A stretch of DNA of 64,000 nucleotides from Alkalihalobacterium sp048323755 (lineage in GTDB: Bacteria; Bacillota; Bacilli; Bacillales; Bacillaceae_F). The position numbers were made by a program, and so were the translations under genes. Positions 27,340 through 35,423 of the stretch are shown piece after piece (the first letter of the stretch is position 1; every line of letters begins with the position of its first letter). The notes beneath the pieces are model-generated. The model did not search any database. It worked only from the letters and a program-made list of their open reading frames with translations, and was not told the DNA's origin. The DNA is taken from positions 25,333 through 89,332 of the forward strand of contig NZ_JBLWFS010000017.1 in assembly GCF_048323755.1 (NCBI RefSeq). The letters are read 5' to 3'.

Positions 27340-28041
27340 GTGAATCAGCAAATTGAGCCTTTATATGACAAAGAGATAACGTGTTTAGTATGTGGAGAAA
27401 GATATACTACAAAACGAATTCGTACTAGGTTTATAAGGACAGAAAATATAGAAAGTGACTTTTTTACAGTGTATAAGGATGATAGCTGTAACCCTTATAT
27501 GTACGAGGTACATGTCTGTCCAAACTGCGGCTATGCAGCGACGGATCAATTTTCAAACCACTTCCCACCAGAAGTGAAAAATAGAATTGAAAAAGAAATA
27601 TCATCACGATGGAAGCCGAGAGATTTTGGAAAGGAACGAACAGTTGTTGATGCTATTACAGCTTATAAATTAGCTGTACTTTCCGCGACAAAAAAAAAGG
27701 AAAAGCATATTGTCTTAGCCGGAATTTATATGAGATTAGGTTGGTTGTATAGAATGATAGGAGAAGAGAAGCAAGAACAACGTTTTTTACGATTAGCACT
27801 TAAAGAATATGAAGAGTCATTCGAACAATCTGATTTTATCGGGACACAGTTAACGGAAATAAGAGTTATTTATTTGTTAGGAGAATTAAATCGTAGAATA
27901 GGTTCAGAAACAGAAGCGATTAAATATTTTTCTAGAGTAATACAACATCGACAGCGTGATACTGATGCAAAAGTAACAGAAACGGCAAGAGAACAATGGT
28001 ATTTAATTAGAAACCAGGAGGAAAGTTTTGGGATTAAATAA
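27340..28041 (+). CDS. DUF2225 protein with zinc-ribbon and TPR-like helices
   Basis: About 233 aa. The GTG at 27340 is favoured because GGTGAT precedes it at good spacing; ATG at 27334 is the alternative. Two CxxC pairs (CLVCGERY and VCPNCGYAATDQF) form a likely zinc ribbon in the first 80 residues. The remainder is helical with TPR-like repeats (AGIYMRLGWLYRMIGEEKQE and EIRVIYLLGELNRRIGSETE). This matches DUF2225, widespread in Firmicutes and without a known function. It is monocistronic. Confidence 0.85.
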   Translation: MNQQIEPLYDKEITCLVCGERYTTKRIRTRFIRTENIESDFFTVYKDDSCNPYMYEVHVCPNCGYAATDQFSNHFPPEVKNRIEKEISSRWKPRDFGKERTVVDAITAYKLAVLSATKKKEKHIVLAGIYMRLGWLYRMIGEEKQEQRFLRLALKEYEESFEQSDFIGTQLTEIRVIYLLGELNRRIGSETEAIKYFSRVIQHRQRDTDAKVTETAREQWYLIRNQEESFGIK

Positions 28042-28181
28042 AATTTTCTAAAAAAATGCCATATAAACGGTGGTATATGATAAAATTGACATGTGAATAA
28101 AGTTATAGTTAATTCCGGGTGTTATACAGATATCATATCAACTAAGTATTAAATATTTACGATTAGTAAGTGGAGGCTATT

Positions 28182-28640
28182 ATGAATGTAAATCACGTAA
28201 ATGCAATTTGTCGTGCAACGCAAACTATCTTACAAAGTCACTTTGGCATAGAAGTTACACCGTTAAAACCGTCAGCTGGAAAAGGTCCAGTACCTTCTAA
28301 TCATGTTTCTGTCATCTTAGGTGTCAGTGGTCAGCTGAATGGGCAAATTATTTGTTCATTTTCTGAGAGCACAGCGAAAGGAATTGTCGGTGTGATGATG
28401 GGCGGGATCGAAGTTGAGACATTAGATGATATAGGTTGGAGCGCTGTGCAAGAGTTTGGAAATTGGGTAGCAGGAACAACAGCAACGGAATTGTCTAAAG
28501 AAGAATGTATTATTGACGTCACGCCTCCTATCGTAAATGAAGGTGCTTCAAAATACCATTCGAATAAAACGTTTATTAGCATTCCATTAGATAGTCAAAT
28601 CGGAATGATTGAGGTACATATTTCTGTATCAGATCAATAA
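28182..28640 (+). CDS. cheX: CheX-like chemotaxis phosphatase
   Basis: About 152 aa protein of the CheC/CheX/FliY group, which removes phosphate from CheY-P. ATG at 28182 has GGAGG five bases upstream. The catalytic helix signature E-x2-N is visible in AVQEFGNWVAGTTATELS. It lies away from the main che operon but in the same window as two chemoreceptors. B. subtilis itself uses CheC and FliY; CheX occurs in other bacilli and in spirochaetes. Family assignment is firm; activity is inferred. Confidence 0.85.
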   Translation: MNVNHVNAICRATQTILQSHFGIEVTPLKPSAGKGPVPSNHVSVILGVSGQLNGQIICSFSESTAKGIVGVMMGGIEVETLDDIGWSAVQEFGNWVAGTTATELSKEECIIDVTPPIVNEGASKYHSNKTFISIPLDSQIGMIEVHISVSDQ

Positions 28641-28679
28641 AAGGTTTTTATCGAAGCGACAGACACAAAGCCAATATTG

Positions 28680-28728
28680 AAAAACACAAGCAGCAGAAAA
28701 GTTTTTTCGGTTGCTTGTGTTTTTATTT
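28680..28728 (+). terminator. Terminator after cheX
   Basis: AAAACACAAGCA pairs with TGCTTGTGTTTTT around an 18-base loop, followed by a T-rich tail. Confidence 0.8.
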
Positions 28729-28770
28729 TGCTTTATTTGCTTGTATGGACTAGTCGATATGCTTATTTTT

Positions 28771-28982
28771 GGTGGAATGGTGTGCGGTGGAGGAAGAAAT
28801 TAGGAGGGAGTGCTAACGAAAAGTGCGTGAACGTGTGCGGTGTAGGGAGAAACTAGGAGAAAGCATTAACCAAAAGTGAGGAATGGTATGCGCTAGAGGG
28901 AAAACCTAGGAGAAAGCATTAACTAAAAGGGTGGAGTGGTTCACGCAGGAGGAAAAACCAAGAGGAACGATAATCAATCCCA
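28771..28982 (+). repeat. Tandem array of four 53-bp units
   Basis: Four imperfect units with an exact 53-base period. The marker heptamer falls at 28781 (TGTGCGG), 28834 (TGTGCGG), 28887 (TATGCGC) and 28940 (TTCACGC). Each unit also holds GTAGAGGGA-like and TAGGAGAAAGCATTAAC-like blocks. G-rich on this strand and unlike the flanking DNA. No open frame with a start runs through it. A solitary unit lies at 6272-6321. Confidence 0.75.
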
Positions 28983-29143
28983 TAATTGGTGTTCGAAGAA
29001 GATGAAACCTTACGTACATTTAAGGAAAAAATGATTTTGTTTACTTGTTCATATTATAGGGGATAGGTTGTTATGGTTGTTGAAAGAGCCTGGTTAAGGG
29101 TACACTTCTTAATATAGCAGTTTAGGAAAAAGGAGTTGAAGGT

Positions 29144-30688
29144 ATGACAAAAATAGATGTATCAAAGTTTGAGAAAAAGATAGAAATTAGAAACATCATG
29201 AGAAAAGATTTTGATGAGATTATGGCTCTGCAAAAACTTTGTTTTCCTAATATGGAACCGTGGGAAATTGAACATTTAGAAAGCCATATTCGTGTTTTTC
29301 CTGAAGGTCAGTTTGTTGTAGAGTATGACGGGAAAATTATAGGATCATGTTCAAGTTTAGTCATCAATTTTGATGAATATGATGACCAGCATACGTGGGA
29401 TGAAATTACGGATAAAGGATATATCACGAACCATAATCCGGATGGATATAATTTATACGGTATTGAGGTTATGGTGCACCCAGATTATCGAAGAATGAAA
29501 ATTGGAAAACGACTGTATGAGGCAAGAAAAGAATTAGCGAGAAGTCTTAATTTAAAAAGTATGATTATTGGCGGGAGAATTCCTAACTATTATAAACATG
29601 CAACGAAATATACACCTCGTGAGTATGTTGAACAAGTGATGCTACATAATATTTATGATCCAGTTCTAACTTTCCAAGTGATGAATGGATTTACACTTAA
29701 ACGAATTAATCCGAATTATTTAGAAGATGATAAGGCGTCCATGAGATATGCGACGTTAATGGAATGGAACAACATCGATTTTCAACCGAAAAGTAAAAGG
29801 CATTTTAGAACGTCGTTCCCTGTCCGGATAACGACCATCCAGTACATGATGAAAAGAATTGACTCATTTGAAGAGTTTGCTACCCAATGTGAATATTACA
29901 CTGATGTAGCTGCAGGGTATGGATCTGACTTTGCCGTGTTTCCTGAAATTTTCACCACCCAACTCTTGTCATTCTTACCGGAAAAAAGTCCAAGTCAAGC
30001 GATCAGACGCTTAACTGAATACACAGAAGACTATATTAAATTGTTTACCAGTTTAGCTGTAAAGTACAATGTTAATATCATTGGTGGTTCTCACTTTGTA
30101 GAGGAAGAAAATAAAATATATAATATTGCCTACTTGTTTAGAAGAGATGGAACGATTGAAAAGCAATATAAAATTCATATTACTCCAAATGAACGTAAAT
30201 GGTGGGGAATTAGTCCAGGGGATGAAATTAAAGTCTTTGATACCGATTGTGGGAAAATAGCCATTCAAATATGTTATGACGTAGAGTTCCCTGAGCTCGG
30301 ACGAATCGCTGTAGATAAAGGAGCCAATATTATCTTTACGCCATTCTGTACAGATGAACGCCAAGGCTATTTGAGAGTTCGTTATTGTGCGCAAGCACGC
30401 GCGATTGAAAATGAAGTTTATACCGTTATTTCGGGTACAGTTGGAAACCTTCCACAAGTTGAAAATATGGATATCCAATATGCTCAATCAGGAATTTTTA
30501 CTCCTTCTGACTTTGAATTCCCGCGCGATGCAATCGTTGGTGAATGTCACCCTAATATAGACACGGTTGTTGTTGGTGATGTTGATCTTGAAATATTGCG
30601 TCGTCATAGACGGAGCGGAAGTGTAAATCAATTACGTGATCGAAGAAAAGATCTTTATGAGATTAATTACAAGCTAGAAGGAAAATAG
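29144..30688 (+). CDS. GNAT acetyltransferase fused to a carbon-nitrogen hydrolase
   Basis: 514 aa two-domain protein with an AAGGAG site. Residues about 15-200 form a GNAT domain (acetyl-CoA loop VHPDYRRMKIGKRLYEARKE). Residues about 225-505 form a nitrilase/carbon-nitrogen hydrolase domain with the Glu-Lys-Cys triad visible in FAVFPEIFTTQ, KIHITPNERKWWG and IAIQICYDVEFPELG. Such fusions are known in Bacillus and other bacteria, but the substrate is unclear. A physical link suggests acetylation and amide hydrolysis of related amines. It stands alone with its own terminator. Confidence 0.9.
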   Translation: MTKIDVSKFEKKIEIRNIMRKDFDEIMALQKLCFPNMEPWEIEHLESHIRVFPEGQFVVEYDGKIIGSCSSLVINFDEYDDQHTWDEITDKGYITNHNPDGYNLYGIEVMVHPDYRRMKIGKRLYEARKELARSLNLKSMIIGGRIPNYYKHATKYTPREYVEQVMLHNIYDPVLTFQVMNGFTLKRINPNYLEDDKASMRYATLMEWNNIDFQPKSKRHFRTSFPVRITTIQYMMKRIDSFEEFATQCEYYTDVAAGYGSDFAVFPEIFTTQLLSFLPEKSPSQAIRRLTEYTEDYIKLFTSLAVKYNVNIIGGSHFVEEENKIYNIAYLFRRDGTIEKQYKIHITPNERKWWGISPGDEIKVFDTDCGKIAIQICYDVEFPELGRIAVDKGANIIFTPFCTDERQGYLRVRYCAQARAIENEVYTVISGTVGNLPQVENMDIQYAQSGIFTPSDFEFPRDAIVGECHPNIDTVVVGDVDLEILRRHRRSGSVNQLRDRRKDLYEINYKLEGK

Positions 30689-30705
30689 TATGTTCTGATT
30701 ACGAA

Positions 30706-30757
30706 AGAGAGACCGCTCGAATGGATCAAAAAAGATCGTTTCGAACGGTCTTTTTTG
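30706..30757 (+). terminator. Terminator after the GNAT-nitrilase gene
   Basis: AGACCGCTCGAA pairs with TTCGAACGGTCT (one bulge), with an inner GATC-AAAAAA-GATC stem, followed by a T-run. Confidence 0.85.
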
Positions 30758-30943
30758 ATGCCTTTGTTGCTTTTGCATCTACTAATTTTCACAAGACCAA
30801 GAAGCTAGGCGTGAAGAGTCAAATAACCGCTTGATATACGGCAAAAATCATAAGCAACAATCTTTGAGAAAAGATCCAAATGAGTATAAACAAAATGTTT
30901 CATCCGTATGAGTTTAATTCATTCTTTCGTTGGAAAAGCTGTG

Positions 30944-31468
30944 ATGAGAGAAAGGATGAGCAATTTGAATTTAGAAAAAGTAGTTGTAAAACGATCAGTG
31001 ATGACCATCTTTATTGCTATATCTTTTTTAATTATTACGGGATTACTAAGCTATGCTCTTTTATTTCGTGAGAATCTCGTTACGGATTGGTACATGGAAG
31101 TTGTCGGAAGTGATAATGTCATTTCAGCAGGGACCACTAATGATCTTCATATTTTCCTGTACGATGAAGAAGGAAATCCAATAAAGAATGCGAATGTTAA
31201 GGTAATATTAGACATGCCGGAAATGGTTCACTATATAAAGAAGCCGATGCATCATGTAGAAAATGGCTTGTATGAAGTAGAAATCCTATTGTCCATGGGT
31301 GGAACATGGATTGGTTGGTTAGAGGCAAAGCGCGGTAGTGAAACATACATCAACCAGTTTTTACTTCGGTCTGATGGTAATGTGATGTCTAATGATTTTC
31401 GTGATCCAAAAGACCACTTTCATCTAGAACAACCACTTCCTCCTACTATTCAACAACAGTTAGATTAA
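30944..31468 (+). CDS. FixH-like membrane-anchored protein
   Basis: About 174 aa. The start is uncertain: ATG 30944, ATG 30956 and TTG 30965 are in frame, and the TTG has the best ribosome binding site (AAAGGATG). One N-terminal membrane helix (VMTIFIAISFLIITGLLSYA) precedes an extracytoplasmic domain. That domain resembles FixH/YtkA-type immunoglobulin-like folds (TNDLHIFLYDEEGNPIKNAN, ending GTWIGWLEAKRG). Such proteins often accompany copper or cytochrome oxidase maturation, but no such genes are adjacent. A terminator lies upstream and glpP follows after 66 bases. Confidence 0.7.
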   Translation: MRERMSNLNLEKVVVKRSVMTIFIAISFLIITGLLSYALLFRENLVTDWYMEVVGSDNVISAGTTNDLHIFLYDEEGNPIKNANVKVILDMPEMVHYIKKPMHHVENGLYEVEILLSMGGTWIGWLEAKRGSETYINQFLLRSDGNVMSNDFRDPKDHFHLEQPLPPTIQQQLD

Positions 31469-31534
31469 CTGTTCATACGTTATTGACAAGTAGAACATCT
31501 ACTGTTTAAATGACGTAGTAAAGGAGAGTGACGT

Positions 31535-32086
31535 GTGGTGGAGAGTTTTAACGGACAAAAAATATTACCTGCTGCAAGAGATATTAAACAATTAGAGAAA
31601 TTGTTAGATAGTCAGTTCACATATATTATCTTATTAAATAGTCATATTGGTCAGTTAAAGAGTCTAACCCGGTTGGCAAAGAGTAAAAATAAACAATTAC
31701 TTTTGCATGCGGATTTAGTACAAGGGCTTAAAAATGATGAATACGCTGCGCAATTTTTATGTCAGGATATTCGGCCAGCCGGCTTAATTTCTACGAGGAA
31801 AAGTGTAGTGCTAACAGCGAAAAAAAGTGGCTTAATTGCGATTCAACGATTATTTTTACTAGACAGTATTGCACTTGAAACGAGTTATAAATTATTAGAA
31901 GTAACTAAACCTGATTTTATTGAGGTCCTTCCAGGTGTAATGCCTCATATTATAACTGAAGTTTTTGATGAAACAAAAATACCGATAATTGCAGGTGGAC
32001 TTATCCGAAATAAAGAAGAAGTTGATCATGCAATTAAGGCTGGTGCGGTGGCAGTGACTACTTCGAGAGGTTTTTTGTGGGAATGA
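31535..32086 (+). CDS. glpP: Glycerol-3-phosphate-responsive antiterminator
   Basis: 183 aa RNA-binding regulator that, with glycerol-3-phosphate, prevents termination in glp leader mRNAs of bacilli. GTG start with AAGGAGAG upstream. Family marks: KILPAARDIKQLEKLL, LLHADLVQGLKNDEYAAQFL, PAGLISTR, DFIEVLPGVMPHII and PIIAGGLIRNKEEVDHAIKAG. In B. subtilis glpP precedes glpFKD; here those genes are not adjacent. The window does carry three glycerophosphodiesterase genes, which would generate the inducer. No leader-type terminator was recognised ahead of them. Confidence 0.93.
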   Translation: MVESFNGQKILPAARDIKQLEKLLDSQFTYIILLNSHIGQLKSLTRLAKSKNKQLLLHADLVQGLKNDEYAAQFLCQDIRPAGLISTRKSVVLTAKKSGLIAIQRLFLLDSIALETSYKLLEVTKPDFIEVLPGVMPHIITEVFDETKIPIIAGGLIRNKEEVDHAIKAGAVAVTTSRGFLWE

Positions 32087-32396
32087 TAAGTTTATTATCA
32101 TTGGTACATATTACATATAAAAAGCAGTAAAGAAAAGGCAGAATTTGTTTTCTGGCTTTTTTGTGTGCGACTGGAGTATAGAATATTGTTTTTGAAACCT
32201 TCATCTCATCGGTAAATCAAACGATCAATGAAGTATCTCTACTACTTATCTTATATTTGTAAAATATAGGGAGTTTATATCTTATATTTTCACATAAAAT
32301 TAGCAAAGTGTCAGCAGGAATGGTAAAGTATTTAGGGAAATAAATAAGAGTTTACTATTAATGATGTAAGGTCATGTAGAGGACAAGGAGGAGACT
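32087..32396. other. Intergenic region with a weak terminator
   Basis: About 310 AT-rich bases. A weak hairpin at about 32118-32162 (AAAAAGC, then GAAAA paired with TTTTC, then GGCTTTTTTG) may end the glpP transcript. Nothing else is recognised before pgcA. Confidence 0.4.
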
Positions 32397-34142
32397 ATGG
32401 TCTGGAAACAAGCTTATAGTAGATGGGTAGGTTTTGGTGGCTTAGAAACAGATTTAAAAGAAGCATTAGAGGCTTTAAAGAATGATGACGTTCGCTTGGA
32501 AGATTGCTTTTATAAAGGACTAGAGTTTGGTACAGGGGGAATGCGAGGAGAAATTGGCCCTGGACCCAACCGGATGAATACATATACAATTCGTAAAGCC
32601 TCGGAAGGTTTTGCTCGATATATTTCGGAGTTTGGAGAAGAAGCGAAAAAGCAAGGTGTTGTTATAGCATATGACTGCAGACACAAATCACCTGAATTTG
32701 CTAAAGAAGCAGCGTTAACACTTGGAAAGCACGGGATTCAGACTTATTTATTCCGTGATTTACGTCCTACTCCAGAATTATCTTTTGCAGTTCGTTCTTT
32801 AAAGGCATTTGGTGGAATTGTGATAACTGCGAGTCATAATCCGCCAGAATATAATGGATACAAAGTTTATGGTCCGGATGGGTGTCAACTTCCACCAGGC
32901 CCTGCGAATACTCTCATTGAAAAGGTTAATGAGGTTGAAGATGAATTGTTAATCGAAGTAGCAGATGAAAACGAGTTAAAAGCAGCTCAACTCTTAAAAG
33001 TGATTGGTGAAGAAATCGACTTAGCTTATAATGACGAGCTTCAAACGATTATTGTTAATCCTGAGATGGTCGTTGAAAAAGGAAGTGATGTAAACATTGT
33101 GTTTACACCATTGCACGGAACAGCAAATATTCCAGTTCGTCGTGTCCTTGAAACGTCTGGTTTTAAAAATGTAGTCGTTGTAAAAGAACAGGAACTGCCA
33201 GACCCGAATTTTTCAACAGTTAAATCACCAAATCCAGAGGAACATGCAGCTTTTGAATATGCGATTAAATATGGTAATGAACACGATGCTGATGTCCTAA
33301 TTGCAACTGACCCTGATGCTGACCGAGTAGGGATTGCGGCAAGAAATGAACAAGGAGAATATGTTGTACTGACAGGAAATCAAACGGGTGCGTTAATGCT
33401 TGAATATATCCTTTCGCAAAGAAAAGCACAAGGAAAACTCCCTAAAAATGGGGTAGTTCTAAAAACAATTGTTACTTCTGAATTAGGTAGAGTGATTGCA
33501 GAAGAATATGGGCTTGAAGCAGTCGATACACTGACAGGGTTTAAATTTATCGGTGAAAAAATGAAGGAATATGAAGAAACTGGGTCTAAAACCTTCTTAT
33601 TTGGCTACGAAGAGAGTTACGGTTATTTGGTTGGAGATTTTGTTCGTGATAAAGACGCCGTTCAAGCTTGTTTGTTAGCAGCAGAAATGGCAACCTACTA
33701 CAAGTCTCGTGGAATGAGCTTGTATGATGGATTAATGGAAGTATTTTCTAAGTACGGTTTTTATCAAGAAGGCTTAGAATCACTAACACTCAAAGGAAAA
33801 GCGGGAGTGGAGCAAATCCAGTCAATCCTCGCTCATTTTAGAGCAAATCCGCTTCATAAAATTGGCGGTATGAAGGTTATTGTTGCTGAAGATTATCATA
33901 CACAGGAACGTTCTTTCCTAGTAGAAAATCGCAGGGAAGCATTAACACTGCCAGTTTCAAATGTTTTAAAATATACACTAGAAGACGGTTCTTGGATTTG
34001 TATGCGACCATCAGGTACAGAACCAAAAATTAAGTTCTACATTAGTGTCAAAAGACCAACCCTTGCTGAAAGCCAAACTTGGTTATCAGAACTAAAGCAA
34101 GAGTTAATGAGTACTATTCATGGTCTTTTGAAGCAAGCTTAA
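32397..34142 (+). CDS. pgcA: Phosphoglucomutase (alpha-PGM type)
   Basis: 581 aa enzyme interconverting glucose-6-phosphate and glucose-1-phosphate. It has an AGGAGGAG site. Motifs: active-site serine loop VITASHNPPEYNGYKVYG, metal loop ATDPDADRVGIA, sugar-binding GYEESYGYLVGDFVRDKD and phosphate-binding MRPSGTEPKIKFY. It matches B. subtilis PgcA (YhxB), needed for UDP-glucose and glycolipid synthesis. It can also feed glucose-1-phosphate to glgC in the nearby glycogen operon and return glgP product to glycolysis. Confidence 0.97.
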   Translation: MVWKQAYSRWVGFGGLETDLKEALEALKNDDVRLEDCFYKGLEFGTGGMRGEIGPGPNRMNTYTIRKASEGFARYISEFGEEAKKQGVVIAYDCRHKSPEFAKEAALTLGKHGIQTYLFRDLRPTPELSFAVRSLKAFGGIVITASHNPPEYNGYKVYGPDGCQLPPGPANTLIEKVNEVEDELLIEVADENELKAAQLLKVIGEEIDLAYNDELQTIIVNPEMVVEKGSDVNIVFTPLHGTANIPVRRVLETSGFKNVVVVKEQELPDPNFSTVKSPNPEEHAAFEYAIKYGNEHDADVLIATDPDADRVGIAARNEQGEYVVLTGNQTGALMLEYILSQRKAQGKLPKNGVVLKTIVTSELGRVIAEEYGLEAVDTLTGFKFIGEKMKEYEETGSKTFLFGYEESYGYLVGDFVRDKDAVQACLLAAEMATYYKSRGMSLYDGLMEVFSKYGFYQEGLESLTLKGKAGVEQIQSILAHFRANPLHKIGGMKVIVAEDYHTQERSFLVENRREALTLPVSNVLKYTLEDGSWICMRPSGTEPKIKFYISVKRPTLAESQTWLSELKQELMSTIHGLLKQA

Positions 34143-34147
34143 TATAT

Positions 34148-34187
34148 GAGGGTGGATAATCATTAGTCCACCCTCCTTCTTTTTTAA
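34148..34187 (+). terminator. Terminator after pgcA
   Basis: GAGGGTGGA pairs with TCCACCCTC around a 10-base loop, followed by CTTCTTTTTT. Confidence 0.85.
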
Positions 34188-34188
34188 T

Positions 34189-34280
34189 GGCTCTTTTCTA
34201 AAAGATTGTTGCTTTTAGCTATTGGACCGTAACCAAGCGAAAGCTTGGTTCTTCACGCTTTAGCGTGAAGCTTTTGAATA
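34189..34280. repeat. MITE-like element, left-half copy
   Basis: It matches the left 90 bases of the 39.5-kb copy almost exactly: GGCTCTTTTC terminus, TTGGACCGT, then hairpins AACCAAGCGAAAGCTTGGTT and CTTCACGCTTTAGCGTGAAG. Similarity stops near 34280 and no right terminus is found. It directly abuts the pgcA terminator. Confidence 0.75.
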
Positions 34281-34320
34281 TAGCTGTCATTGCAGATTGA
34301 AAATAATGTCGAAAACTTAT

Positions 34321-34336
34321 ATCAAAAAAAATTGAT
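34321..34336. promoter_or_regulatory. ArsR-type operator upstream of arsR
   Basis: ATCAA-N6-TTGAT, the core of ArsR-family operators, lies eight bases upstream of the -35 of the arsR promoter. Confidence 0.75.
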
Positions 34337-34343
34337 TAAATAG

Positions 34344-34372
34344 TTGTCAAAAGAAGAAGACCGGTATACAAT
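34344..34372 (+). promoter_or_regulatory. Sigma-A promoter of arsR
   Basis: TTGTCA (34344-34349) and TACAAT (34367-34372) are separated by 17 bases, about 38 bases before the arsR ATG. Confidence 0.7.
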
Positions 34373-34410
34373 ATGATTAACAAGATGACAATATTTGGTG
34401 GTGAAAATGT

Positions 34411-34725
34411 ATGAAAGAAATTCCACTAATAGACGTTAACTTAGATAAAACGTTTGAGGAATATGAAAGTAAGTTTAAAGCGTTGGCTGATAAAAAACGG
34501 CTTGAAATTATGTATGAGTTGACGCAACGGGGAAAAGTTTGTGTATGTGACTTATGTGAGATCTTTCAGATGCCTCAATCCAAAATCTCTTATCATTTAA
34601 AAATTCTTTTAAGTGCTGGTTTAATAAAGAAAGAAACAAAAGGTACTTGGAGTTATTATATGTTAAATGATGAACAGGTGAACCATCTTCTATCCGAACA
34701 ATTATGTTGTTTGTTCCGAGGCTGA
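34411..34725 (+). CDS. arsR: ArsR-family arsenic-responsive repressor
   Basis: 104 aa winged-helix repressor. The metal-sensing helix reads KVCVCDLCEIF, with the Cys-x-Cys-x2-Cys cluster typical of As(III)/Sb(III) sensors. It is followed by recognition helix SKISYHLKILLSAGLI. ATG has GGTGGTG upstream. It is flanked by three ATCAA-N6-TTGAT sites and followed 84 bases later by arsI, so the protein probably represses both genes until arsenic binds. There is no arsB, acr3 or arsC beside it. Confidence 0.92.
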   Translation: MKEIPLIDVNLDKTFEEYESKFKALADKKRLEIMYELTQRGKVCVCDLCEIFQMPQSKISYHLKILLSAGLIKKETKGTWSYYMLNDEQVNHLLSEQLCCLFRG

Positions 34726-34755
34726 TTATTTTCAATCAGTCTTGGTTAGTTATAA

Positions 34756-34793
34756 ATCAATTTTTTTTGATTAAAATATCAATATTATTTGAT
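34756..34793. promoter_or_regulatory. Two ArsR-type operators upstream of arsI
   Basis: Two ATCAA-N6-TTGAT palindromes at 34756-34771 and 34778-34793 lie in the 84-base arsR-arsI gap. A separate arsR-controlled promoter for arsI may lie here. Confidence 0.75.
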
Positions 34794-34809
34794 TAAAGGG
34801 GAGCTTAGA

Positions 34810-35214
34810 ATGAACATTCACGTTGGGTTAAACGTAACAAATTTAAGCAGGTCCGTTGATTTTTACTCAAAGCTTTTTGGAGCAAAGCCAATTAAAGTAA
34901 AAGAGAATTATGCAAAGTATTTGATCCCTGATTTATCATTAAACTTTACGTTAAATGTACAGGCGACTGTAGAGGGAAACCAAATAAATCATTTTGGTAT
35001 TCAAGTAGATCAGCAAGAAGATATTGAAAGGCATAGAGATCGTATGACTGCTCAAGGAAATGAAACGAGAGAGGAAATTAACACGGTTTGTTGTTATGCA
35101 AGACAAGATAAATTTTGGATTTCTGACCCAGACGGAAATGAGTGGGAGTTCTTTTACACATGGGAAGATACAGAGCAAGAAAATAATAACTCTAGTACAT
35201 GTTGCGCATCTTAG
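34810..35214 (+). CDS. arsI: ArsI C-As lyase (VOC-fold dioxygenase)
   Basis: 134 aa from ATG 34810 (AAGGGGAG upstream). Vicinal-oxygen-chelate fold enzyme that demethylates trivalent organoarsenicals such as methylarsenite, using Fe(II) and O2. The likely iron ligands are visible: His in MNIHVGLNV, His in INHFGIQV and Glu in NEWEFFYTW. The vicinal cysteine pair that binds methylarsenite in ArsI is present in NTVCCYARQDKF. The C-terminus ends in a cysteine-rich STCCAS tail. It is paired with arsR. Confidence 0.92.
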   Translation: MNIHVGLNVTNLSRSVDFYSKLFGAKPIKVKENYAKYLIPDLSLNFTLNVQATVEGNQINHFGIQVDQQEDIERHRDRMTAQGNETREEINTVCCYARQDKFWISDPDGNEWEFFYTWEDTEQENNNSSTCCAS

Positions 35215-35423
35215 TGAATAACAGACAGTAATTTAAAATTAAAAGAACCAAAAGAGCAATAACCTAATTATGGTTGTTGCTCTTTGTGCTACATACACTA
35301 CATTAAAGACGTAAAGTGTTTAAAAATTTAAAGTATTAAAGATACCAGGTACCATAAAAGGGGCATCATTTGGCTGTTTTTTTCATAAATTGTTATAACC
35401 GGAAGACTAGAGGAGGGTCGTCT

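Noticed and set aside
28641..29143. CRISPR-like array after cheX
   Set aside because: The 53-bp units are contiguous, imperfect along their whole length and have no unique spacers, so it is an ordinary tandem repeat.
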